Shown piece after piece: positions 4,403-12,800 of a stretch of DNA of 32,753 nucleotides (position 1 is the first letter of the stretch; each line of letters opens with the position of its first letter). The notes beneath the pieces are model-generated. The model was not told the DNA's origin. It did not search any database and worked only from the letters and a program-made list of their open reading frames with translations. Both the position numbers and the translations under genes were made by a program. The DNA is from DATLXU01 sp035575515 (GTDB taxonomy: Bacteria > Acidobacteriota > Blastocatellia > UBA7656), in the NCBI GenBank assembly GCA_035575515.1, contig DATLXU010000118.1, positions 1 to 32,753 of the forward strand. Reading direction: 5' to 3'.

Positions 4403-7117
4403 TCACCGCCGCCACTCGTCTATCAATGACGCGACGAGCGCGCTCCAGCCGGTCTGATGCGATGCGCCGATGCCTGCGCCGTTGTCGCCATGAAAATATT
4501 CGTAGAAGAGAATCAAATCGCGCCAGTGAGGGTCCTCTTGAAACTTCCGAGTGCCGCCATACACTGGCCGCCTGCCATCTTCGCCCCTGACGAAAATCCG
4601 TATCAGCCGATTCGCTATCTCTTCGCCCATCTCCCTGAGCGTGACCTCGCGGCCCGATCCGTCGGGGAGCTTCACGCTGAATTGCGGCCCGTAAGCCTTG
4701 CCGAGTTTTCTGAGCGATTCGATCATCAAAAAAGATGTCGGAAACCATACAGGCCCTCGCCAGTTCGAGTTGCCGCCTTTAATCTTATTGTCCGACTCGG
4801 CTGGCTCATAGCGGACTTCGCTTGCGCCGAAGACATAAGGATGCTCTTCATGAAATTTCGACAGGCTGCGCATCCCATAATCCGACAAAAATTCCTGCGG
4901 GTCGAAGACTCTTTCTAAAATGCGCTTGGTCTGTTCTTCATCAACTATCGTCAAGACGTAAACTTCCATGCCATCGTGCTTGATCAGATGACAGCATCGC
5001 TCGACAAGCTCGCGGCGATTCTTCACAAACCAGTCAAGGTTCGCTTGAAAGAACTCGAAAGGCTTAATCCAATCCAGTTCCAGCCGCTCGACCGCGTAGA
5101 GCGGAATTATCCCGACGAGCGAGCGCACGCGGAACTTGTGAAAGCTGCCGTCGCGATAGCGAAGAATATCGTAGAAGAACCCGTCGCGCTCGTCCCACAG
5201 CGAATAATCGCGCCCGCCCATGTGCTTCATTGCCGCGCCGACGTAGATGTAATGCTCGAAGAACTTCACGGCGAGGCTCTCGTAAACCTTATTCTCTTTC
5301 GCAAGCTCAATCGCTATGCGCATCAGGTTCAGGCAGAACATCCCCATCCAGCCCGTCGCGTCAGATTGCTCAAGTATCACGCCGTCGGCGTGCTTCTCGC
5401 TGCGGTCAATCACCGTTATATTGTCGAGACCGAGAAAGCCGCCTTCAAAAATGTTGTTGCCTTCGCGGTCAACCTTGTTCACCCACCACGCGAAATTAAT
5501 CAGCAGCTTGTGAAAACATCTTTCGAGCCACGCGCGGTCAGCCTTCCCGCTTCTTATGCGATCCATGTTGTAGACTCGCCAGCAGGCCCACGCGTGAACG
5601 GGCGGGTTCAAATCCGAGAACTCCCATTCGTAGGCGGGTAATTGCCCGTTTGGGTGCTGAAACTGCTCAAACAGCATCAGCCACAACTGCTCTTTAGCGA
5701 ACTCTGCGTCAATGAGCGTCAGCGCGATCGAGTGAAACGCCAAATCCCATGCCGCAAACCACGGGTATTCCCATTTGTCCGGCATCGAAAGCACGCGCAT
5801 CGAGTTCAAATGCCGCCAGTGAGTGTTGCGAATATGCTTGCGCGATTCTGGCGGGGGATTGTTCTCATCGTCTCCGTTCAGCCATTTGTCGACATCGAAT
5901 AGATAAATCTGCTTTGTCCACAGCAATCCCGCGAACGCCTGCCGCTGAACGAGCTTCTCATCTTCAGTAGCGTTCGGCGGATGAACGCTCGCGTAAAACT
6001 CATCTGCTTCAGCGCGCCGCTCACCAATTATTCGATCAACATCATCAAGCGGAGCATCCATTGCCTCAGGCGTGAGGCGCAAACGGACCGTGAACGAGCC
6101 GCCCGGCGGAACCATTGCTCGATAATGCAAGCACGACTTCGTTCCGAATTGCGCGGGGTTCGTTGCCTCTTCGCCGTTCACGATCTTGCGATGAAACGCG
6201 TCCTTGTAATAAGGCGTGGGACTCACGCTTCCCATCACGCGCGCCCGCTGAGGGTTAGTCTCGTTGTTCGTGAAAAGCAACTCTACGCCGTTGCGCTTCT
6301 CCGCGTACAAATACCGCGTGCCAACGCTGTAGTCGAAGGGGATGCCCTTGACCGGGTGCAATCTGGAGTCATCAGCCATGAGGCTAACGAACTTTTCGCC
6401 CTCGGGGCCGGGCGTGATTTTCGGCTCAGGCCCGCGCTCGCTCCCCCACGCCCACGAGTTGCGAAACCATAGATGAGGAATGATGTGAATCGGCGCGGCA
6501 TCAGGGCCACGATTTATCGCTTCAATCTTTATACAAATATCTCTATACGTTGCTTTGCCGTATTCAACGAAGACATCGAAGTAGCGGTCTTCATCGAACA
6601 CACCCGTATCCATCAATTCAAACTCGAACCCGCGCCCCTCGCGTCGGCGATTCTCTTCGACGAGCCGCGCGTAAGGGAATTCGCTCTGCGGATACTTGTA
6701 GAGATATTTCATGTAACTGTGGGTTGGCGTCGAGTCGAGATAGAAGTAATATTCCTTCACGTCCTCGCCGTGATTACCTTCGTTGGGAGTGAGGCCGAAA
6801 GCGCGCTCTTTAAGGATCGGGTCGCGCTCGTTCCACAAGGCCAGCGCAAAGACAATCAGTTGATAACGGTCGCAGATGCCAGCAAGTCCGTCCTCACCCC
6901 AGCGGTAAGCGCGGCTGCGCGCCTCGTCGTGAGTGAAGTAATTCCACGCGTCGCCGTTCGCGCTATAGTCTTCGCGCACGGTTCCCCAAGCGCGCTCGCT
7001 GACGTATGGTCCCCATCGCCGCCACGGCGGCACGCTCTCTTTTGATTGCTTCGTCTCTTCAAGTCGTTGACGCTCTTTCATCAGCGTAGGTGCCTGTCCC
7101 TTAGATTCCTTTTTCAT
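4403..7117 (-). CDS. GH63-type (alpha/alpha)6-barrel glycoside hydrolase, putative glucosidase
   Basis: This 904-residue protein has an N-terminal beta-rich region with PPWRRWGPYVSERAWGTVRE, WNYFTHDEARSRAYRWGEDG and GICDR. The C-terminal (alpha/alpha)6 barrel includes YPWFAAWDLAFHSIAL (probable catalytic acid Asp), RGPVWFPTSFLMIE, and a terminal YFHGDNG...HQTGWSALVA signature typical of GH63/MGH-type enzymes. The expected reaction is hydrolysis of an alpha-linked glucoside or mannosyl/glucosylglycerate-type substrate; the exact sugar is not readable. There is no signal peptide. A longer frame back to a TTG at 7186 is rejected because that TTG lies within the predicted -35 box; ATG 7117 follows AGAGG. 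It heads a two-gene operon with the amidohydrolase. Confidence 0.8.
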   Translation of the reverse strand: MKKESKGQAPTLMKERQRLEETKQSKESVPPWRRWGPYVSERAWGTVREDYSANGDAWNYFTHDEARSRAYRWGEDGLAGICDRYQLIVFALALWNERDPILKERAFGLTPNEGNHGEDVKEYYFYLDSTPTHSYMKYLYKYPQSEFPYARLVEENRRREGRGFEFELMDTGVFDEDRYFDVFVEYGKATYRDICIKIEAINRGPDAAPIHIIPHLWFRNSWAWGSERGPEPKITPGPEGEKFVSLMADDSRLHPVKGIPFDYSVGTRYLYAEKRNGVELLFTNNETNPQRARVMGSVSPTPYYKDAFHRKIVNGEEATNPAQFGTKSCLHYRAMVPPGGSFTVRLRLTPEAMDAPLDDVDRIIGERRAEADEFYASVHPPNATEDEKLVQRQAFAGLLWTKQIYLFDVDKWLNGDDENNPPPESRKHIRNTHWRHLNSMRVLSMPDKWEYPWFAAWDLAFHSIALTLIDAEFAKEQLWLMLFEQFQHPNGQLPAYEWEFSDLNPPVHAWACWRVYNMDRIRSGKADRAWLERCFHKLLINFAWWVNKVDREGNNIFEGGFLGLDNITVIDRSEKHADGVILEQSDATGWMGMFCLNLMRIAIELAKENKVYESLAVKFFEHYIYVGAAMKHMGGRDYSLWDERDGFFYDILRYRDGSFHKFRVRSLVGIIPLYAVERLELDWIKPFEFFQANLDWFVKNRRELVERCCHLIKHDGMEVYVLTIVDEEQTKRILERVFDPQEFLSDYGMRSLSKFHEEHPYVFGASEVRYEPAESDNKIKGGNSNWRGPVWFPTSFLMIESLRKLGKAYGPQFSVKLPDGSGREVTLREMGEEIANRLIRIFVRGEDGRRPVYGGTRKFQEDPHWRDLILFYEYFHGDNGAGIGASHQTGWSALVASLIDEWRR

Positions 7118-7157
7118 AATCCTCTTGCGAAGGCGTGATGCTTGCCGTTTGCGCGCT

Positions 7158-7186
7158 ACTATAGATGAGACGCGGCCCGCTGACAA
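7158..7186 (-). promoter_or_regulatory. Predicted promoter of the GH63-amidohydrolase operon
   Basis: On the minus strand TTGTCA (7186-7181) and TATAGT (7163-7158) are separated by 17 bases, a good sigma-70 match. Transcription would begin near 7151, about 34 bases ahead of ATG 7117. This settles the translation start against the upstream TTG. Confidence 0.65.
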
Positions 7187-7247
7187 GACTGGCGGGCGTT
7201 TTATGAGATGAAAGCCGTATAAATCTGCGAGTCGAATGACGGCTAGA

Positions 7248-8561
7248 TCATTGCGGGCTTGTCGGCTGTTCGGGCTGAGCAGGCTTTTCTTCTTGCGCCG
7301 GCTGCTGTTCTTGCGCAGGGGCCTGCTGCTGCGGCTCTGCCGGTTGCTGCGCGGGTTCTGTTTGCTGAGCGGGGATTTCTTGCGGCGCTATTTGCTTTTG
7401 AATCGGCTGCTGTCCTGGCCGCGAGAAAGTGATGAAGAAATAGACTGCTGCGGCAATCAGGATAAGCGAGATCACCGCAAAGACGATTATCTGAGTATAG
7501 CCTATCTTTCTCGTGAGCCTGATGGTCGGGCGCGACCATTCTGCTTCGCTCGATTCATAATTGTCGCCCTCTGATGATTCAGTTGGTGTCGGCGGGTCGG
7601 CTGGTTGCGGGTCTTGTGCCTGTGGCGCGGCAGCCGCAGCTTTGGCCGCTTCCTGTTGAGACGAATAAGCAGTCGGCGCGTAAAACGTTGTCGTATCGCC
7701 AATGTCGTCCGTCAGCGTGATCTGTCTGAGCGTGCTCGCGTTGTCCGCAAAGACCGCGCCTTCGCTCGCGGGCCGTAGCGCCTCCCCGTCGAAGCGCGCG
7801 ATGATGACCGTAATATTGTCTTCGCCGCCGCGCTCGTTTGCCAATCTTATTAATTCTTCTGAGGCGCTCGACAGGTCTTCGGCATCTTCGATGATGTCAA
7901 TCATCTCTTCGGGTTCAACCTTGTTCGACAGCCCGTCGCTGCAAAGCACGAGGTGATCGTCGCGATAGAGCTGAAGCTCTGTCATTGCCACGCGAATATT
8001 GGGCTGCGTGCCCAGCGCCTGCATTATTACGTTTTGCGGAACCGAGTGGGCCTGCTCAGGTTGAATCGCGCCCGCGTCGAGAAGCATCTGCGCGAGCGAT
8101 TGGTCCTTGGTCAGTTGCCTGATCTGACCGTTGCGAATGAGGTAGGCGCGCGAGTCTCCGACCTGAGCGATGTGCGCGACCGTCTCACGAACCACCACCG
8201 CTGTGACTGTCGCGCCCATGCCGGCCATCTCGGCATTCTCCTGCGACAGGCTCCATATCCTCTCATTGGCCTCTTCGGTTGCTTGTTTAAGTCGCTCGGA
8301 AATGTTCGCGCCGTCGGCCTGCTCGATGAGCGATTCCTTTATGGTCGTGACGGCCATTTCGCTTGCTATCTCACCGGCAGCCGCCCCACCCATACCGTCT
8401 GAAACAATAAGCAGCCCGCCGCGCTCGCCAATCGGATGCTCCTTCATCTCCTCGCCATCTGCGCCCGTTGTGAGATCAGCGACGAGGAACGAATCTTCAT
8501 TGCCGCTGCGCTGCATCCCCACATCCGTGCGGGCCGAGACTGAGACTAAAACGTCGCTCAT
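7248..8561 (-). CDS. PP2C-type Ser/Thr protein phosphatase, membrane-anchored, with Pro/Gln-rich tail
   Basis: This 437-residue protein has a PP2C/SpoIIE-like catalytic domain at residues about 5-252. The metal and phosphate motifs appear in order: RSGNEDSFLV, LIVSDGMGGAAAGE, GATVTAVVV, QVGDSRAYLIR, LVLCSDGLS and GGEDNITVII. After an Ala/Pro-rich linker comes one transmembrane helix (about 353-378, ending AAAVYFFITF) and a C-terminal tail of about 55 residues dominated by Pro, Gln, Ala and Glu. The phosphatase domain should face the cytoplasm and the tail the periplasm. It dephosphorylates Ser/Thr-phosphorylated proteins, antagonising Hanks-type kinases, none of which is in the window. It lies 96 bases after the FHA gene. 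No Shine-Dalgarno precedes its ATG; the space is filled by an inverted repeat. Confidence 0.9.
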   Translation of the reverse strand: MSDVLVSVSARTDVGMQRSGNEDSFLVADLTTGADGEEMKEHPIGERGGLLIVSDGMGGAAAGEIASEMAVTTIKESLIEQADGANISERLKQATEEANERIWSLSQENAEMAGMGATVTAVVVRETVAHIAQVGDSRAYLIRNGQIRQLTKDQSLAQMLLDAGAIQPEQAHSVPQNVIMQALGTQPNIRVAMTELQLYRDDHLVLCSDGLSNKVEPEEMIDIIEDAEDLSSASEELIRLANERGGEDNITVIIARFDGEALRPASEGAVFADNASTLRQITLTDDIGDTTTFYAPTAYSSQQEAAKAAAAAPQAQDPQPADPPTPTESSEGDNYESSEAEWSRPTIRLTRKIGYTQIIVFAVISLILIAAAVYFFITFSRPGQQPIQKQIAPQEIPAQQTEPAQQPAEPQQQAPAQEQQPAQEEKPAQPEQPTSPQ

Positions 8562-8565
8562 AATA

Positions 8566-8651
8566 GTCGGTGGTCAGTGGCCGGTAATCAGTGTCAGTGG
8601 TCAGGTGAACAATATGAATCGTTAACTGACCACCATCCACTGACCACCGAC
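8566..8651. repeat. Inverted repeat filling the FHA-PP2C intergenic spacer
   Basis: GTCGGTGGTCAGTGG (8566-8580) is repeated exactly in inverse as CCACTGACCACCGAC (8637-8651), with 56 bases between. The interior carries more variants of the same GTCAGTGGTCA word. The element occupies nearly the whole 96-base gap between the FHA stop and the PP2C start. Its internally iterated words look like a dispersed intergenic repeat rather than a terminator. Confidence 0.75.
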
Positions 8652-8657
8652 CACTGA

Positions 8658-9647
8658 TTAGGCTTCAAACCTGAAAAGCTGCTTGCCGATTAAGATCATG
8701 TCGCCGGGTTTGAGTTCGACTTCGCCTTTGATTCGAATGAAGGTTCCGTTGCGGCTCCCTTCATCCGTCAGCACGAAGCTCGACCCGCGTCGCACAACGC
8801 GCGCGTGGCGGCCCGACATGAATCCGTCGTGGGGGAAAGTGATGTCGCCCTGCGCTCGACCAATTACGGTCTCGTCGCCTATCTCATAGACTTCGCCCGT
8901 CTGCCCGCCTTCCATCACAAGGTGCAGGCGGCCTTTCGGCGGCGCGGTGATGGAAGACATAACCATCGTGTGCGCGACTGTAAGCGACGCGCCGCAGCCT
9001 GAGCAGAACGCGCTGCCCTGCTCGTTCGCGTGACCGCACTTCGCGCAAGTAATGCCGCCGCTCGGACGCGAAGCTCCGGGCGATGATTTCACCTGCTCGG
9101 TCATCGGCGGCTTCGCATCAGGCGGTGGAATGCTCGGCTTGGGCGCAGGCGGAGGCGCAACGTCAGCCTCTTTGATAGTTTGAGGCGGAACAGGTGAAGA
9201 CGGCTGCGCAACCATAGTGGGCGCGACAGGCGACACCGGGCCTGGTGGCGTTTCCTCCTCAACAGTCTTGTAGGATTGATCGCCCGCTCCCGTTCCGACA
9301 GGCTCGGATGCGACCGTCCTTATCCCTTGCGGGAGCGGCGGCTCGCTTGAAGGAAGCGTTTGCGGAAGCTTGTTGCCGCACTGCTGGCAGAAAAACCAGC
9401 CGAGTTCGTTCTCAGCGTTACACTCCGGGCAATTTATCATTTGCACATCCACTGGCTTTATCGTCTCCTGTTTGAATTCACGATGCCGTTGGGCATCAAT
9501 CGGCGGAGGCGAAGCTGTTTTGTCAACTTGCGCGCTCGCATCCGAACCGGGCTGCGCGAGAGGAAGCTCGCACATTCGACAGACCGCTGATCCTGCTTTG
9601 TTCCCGGCCCCGCAATTCGGACAGCTAATAATATCGGAACGCTCCAT
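8658..9647 (-). CDS. FHA-domain protein with three zinc ribbons
   Basis: This 329-residue cytoplasmic protein carries three four-Cys zinc ribbons: CPNCGAGNKAGSAVCRMC at 9-26, CPECNAENELGWFFCQQCG at about 74-92, and CAKCGHANEQGSAFCSGCG at about 200-218. They are separated by Pro/Ser/Thr-rich disordered linkers. The last 90 residues are a forkhead-associated domain with the signature blocks IGRAQGDITFPHD, SGRHARVVRRG, LTDEGSRNGTFI and PGDMILIGKQLFRFE, which bind phosphothreonine. It is the first gene of an operon with the PP2C phosphatase, so the two probably read and erase the same Ser/Thr phosphorylation marks. The linkers themselves could be kinase targets. Start chosen at the ATG just after a TATAAT-type promoter. 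Confidence 0.88.
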   Translation of the reverse strand: MERSDIISCPNCGAGNKAGSAVCRMCELPLAQPGSDASAQVDKTASPPPIDAQRHREFKQETIKPVDVQMINCPECNAENELGWFFCQQCGNKLPQTLPSSEPPLPQGIRTVASEPVGTGAGDQSYKTVEEETPPGPVSPVAPTMVAQPSSPVPPQTIKEADVAPPPAPKPSIPPPDAKPPMTEQVKSSPGASRPSGGITCAKCGHANEQGSAFCSGCGASLTVAHTMVMSSITAPPKGRLHLVMEGGQTGEVYEIGDETVIGRAQGDITFPHDGFMSGRHARVVRRGSSFVLTDEGSRNGTFIRIKGEVELKPGDMILIGKQLFRFEA

Positions 9648-9664
9648 AATTATTGCTCGCGGGT

Positions 9665-9693
9665 ATTATACGTAAAGCTCAATTTGATGGAAA
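9665..9693 (-). promoter_or_regulatory. Predicted promoter of the FHA-PP2C operon
   Basis: On the minus strand TTTCCA (9693-9688) and a consensus TATAAT (9670-9665) are 17 bases apart. The start would fall around 9658, leaving only about ten untranslated bases before the FHA ATG, with no clear Shine-Dalgarno. Confidence 0.6.
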
Positions 9694-9796
9694 CAGGAAA
9701 TGGCAAAGCTGCGCGCGTAAGGATTAATCGCCCGCGCCGGGCTTTGCTGGCTTTGAGGCTTCGCCGAATCCGATCCCCTCGCTTCAATTGCTACAT

Positions 9797-9824
9797 AAAA
9801 AGCTGGCCGCGCAAGGCGACCAGC
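9797..9824 (-). terminator. Rho-independent terminator of the ExeM-type nuclease gene
   Basis: On the minus strand GCTGGTCGC-CTTGC-GCGGCCAGC forms a stem with a single mismatch, followed directly by TTTTTA. It lies about 35 bases beyond the nuclease stop codon, the expected position. Confidence 0.75.
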
Positions 9825-9858
9825 CCTTTCAATCAAGAAGATTGCAACAGCTTTCGCA

Positions 9859-12800
9859 TCAAGGCGCAGAGCAGTTGCAACTGTTATTGCTGTAATTGCG
9901 GTCGGTTATAATGCACCTCCTTGTTCCCGGCGGCATTTGCAGGCTGGCCACTCCGATTCTCTGTGGCAGCGATATTTCTACATTTAACCGCCTGTCAGTC
10001 GCGTCATCCTGCAGCTTTATTATCGCAGCGTGTTTGTTAACCACTCCTCTCCCGCTCGCTTTAAAGGTTCCGCAGCAGAGGACGTAATCACCCGTGAACG
10101 AGTTGAACAAGATGACGTTGTTCGGGTTCGTGTCATCCTGCAAGCAGACGTCAAAAACAGTCACCTTGAACGTACACGTCGCCATGTTGCCCGCTGTGTC
10201 CGTTGCCGTGCAGGTCACATTCGTCTGCCCGACCGCAAAGACTGACCCCGATGGCGGATTGCAAACGACGCTTGCCACAGCGCAATTGTCCGTCGCGGTC
10301 GGCGTTGCGTAATTGACCGCAACAGATGTGTCATTCGGGTTGGCGGTTCTGGCCGTAACGTTCGGACATGAACCGAACGCAGGTTTTATGTTGTCAACGG
10401 TGGTTGTCGCCGTGCCCGTGTCGTTCGCCGCATTCGCTTCGGGCGATGTTGTCGAGGCGGTTGCGGAATTGTTTATCACGGTCCCGGCTGTTGTTCCTGC
10501 GTTGACTTTCACGACCATCTGAAACGTTGCCGTCTCGCCAATTCCGACAGACGATTTTGAGAACGTGACATTGCCCGTTCCGCCAACCGCCGGGCTTGTA
10601 GTCGTCCAGCCAGTTCCGCTCATCACCGCAGCCGATATGAACGTTGTGTTCGCAGGGACCGTATCAGTGACGCTTGCATTCAAGGCAGGCCCAAGCCCGT
10701 TGTTGGCAAAGTTGATCGTGTAGGTGATGTTGCCGTTGACGCAGGCCGGGTCGGGCGAATCGGATTTAATCACAGCGAGATCGGCCTTTTGCGTGACCGT
10801 CGTGGTCGCCATGCTGCTGTTGTCGTTTGCGTTTGTGTCCGCAGTTGTCGAGGTGACGGTTGCCGTGTTGCTTATGACCGTGTCGTTTGCGACCGAAGGA
10901 TCAATGTTGACTGTGAGCGTGAAGACCGCGCTGCCGACAGGTAATGAAGCTATCGAGCTGGTGACAGTGCCGCCAGCGCCGACCGCGGGCGTCGTCGAGG
11001 TCCAGCCCGCAGGCGCAGAGAACGAAACGAAGCTCGTGCCCGCAGGCAGCGTGTCGCTCAAGGAGACGTTCTCGGCTGCGTCAGGCCCGTTGTTTGTCAC
11101 CGTTATTGTGTAGGTTTCGTTTGCGCCCGCAATCACCGGGTCGGTCCCGTCCATCTTGGTTATGGAAATGTTGGCGGTGGCGAAGCTGGCAACCTGAAAA
11201 TAAGCCACGAGCGGGTCGTGATCTGAAAGTCGCGCTGGGGTGATTGCGCTGCTGCGCGCCGTCTCTGGAAAATCGGCATCAATCCGCGCGTGCTCAATTC
11301 TGCGCGCAACGGTCGAAGCGATCAACGCCGAGTTTACGAGTGCATGGTCGAGCGATTGCGCGTTGCCATCAAAGACGAATGAATAACGCTCGGACGGCGG
11401 CGGCGTGTCGAATAGATTGACGAGATCAGGATTGACAAGATCAACGCCGTCGCCCGGCACGGCGGTTTCGTTGTCGGGCGCGGGCGTGCCAGCGATGACT
11501 CCCATCGAATGAACGAAGCCGTCGTTGAATTCAAATGCGTTGAAATCGCCGACGAGAATTATTCGCTCCGAAGGATCGGCAATCTGCCGCGCCTGCACGA
11601 GATTGGCAAGGTCTTCGGCCTGCTTCTGCCGCTTGGCCCGCACGCGCTCGCCGAGCGTGGCCCAACCATTCGACCCCGCAGCGTTGCTGCCAACGTCGTT
11701 GAGCGAGCGCAGGTGATTGACGATGACCGTAACGGGAAAGCTCGCGCCGTTGGGGTGATTTATTACTGCCATCAAGCGTAGCGGCGGGCGGTCGTTGAGC
11801 AATTCGGTTGACGAATCAGGATTGACGAACAGCGTGTTCTTCAACTCCTGAACTATGGCGTTGACCGTCACGCGCGGAGTCGAGCCTGCGACCGGCGCTG
11901 TCTTCACTAAAAATCCAACGTCAATGCCGCCAACATCGTTGCCTTCGACGAGATAAGCGGCATACATCGGGTCGGGCTGCATTGCGGCGAGCGCGTCGCT
12001 GCTTATCTGCGCCGCGAGAGCTTGAAGCGTCGAGAGGTTTTCCATCTCCTCTATGCCGATGATGTCGGGTGAGAGCAGGTAGTTGCGAATTGCAAGCGAT
12101 GCCTTCGCGAGCCGCTTATTGAAAGCCGTCGTGGTCAGCACAGGCTCGCCTATCGCCGGATCATTCACGTTGTCGAAGAACCGCTCCATGTTAAAAGATG
12201 CAACGGTGAACTCTGTTCCGAGCGGCGCGGTGACGGCAAGCGGCACAGGGCCGCCCGATGCCATCGGCGGGCTGGCCGGGTCTGGGAGAATCGTGTAGGT
12301 GCGGAACGCATAATCGAGCGGGCCTACGAGTCCCGTTACGACCGCGCCTGCTCCTACATCAATTGCCGTCGCTCCCGTCTGCCCATCGCTGTCGACCCGG
12401 ATTCTTTCAGGGTTGCTGTCAAAGCGCGGTATCGGAGGAATCGCGCCTGAAGGCGCGGGATCGGGCGCTTGGATGCCCGGCTCGCGGAACGGGCGAGCGA
12501 CGCCCGTCACAACTCCGTAGAAGACGCCATTGCTTGAGCCACTGGCATTTACTTCATCCGTGCTGCCCTGTGTTGGGCCGACGACCGTGAGCGAAGCGAC
12601 GCTGACGCGCATGCCTTCGAGTCGTTCGAGTTGATCGAACGCGCCCGCAGGATCAGGGAAAGTCGCCGTCAACGAGATTGCAGCAGGCAATGGATTGCCC
12701 GTAGAAATCAGGCTCACCGCAGGGCTTGTCAATTCCGTAAGCGGCGGCTGCAGCGGATCCGCGCTCGGAACGAATTCCGATACGGTTGCCGTCACCTGCA

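Noticed and set aside
5600..5620. GGGTTCAAATCC, resembling a tRNA T-arm
   Set aside because: No acceptor, D-arm or anticodon arm could be built around it, and it lies inside the GH63 coding frame.
7118..7186. Extension of the GH63-type protein to a TTG start at 7186
   Set aside because: That TTG forms part of a good -35 box, so transcription should begin downstream of it; ATG 7117 has a ribosome site.
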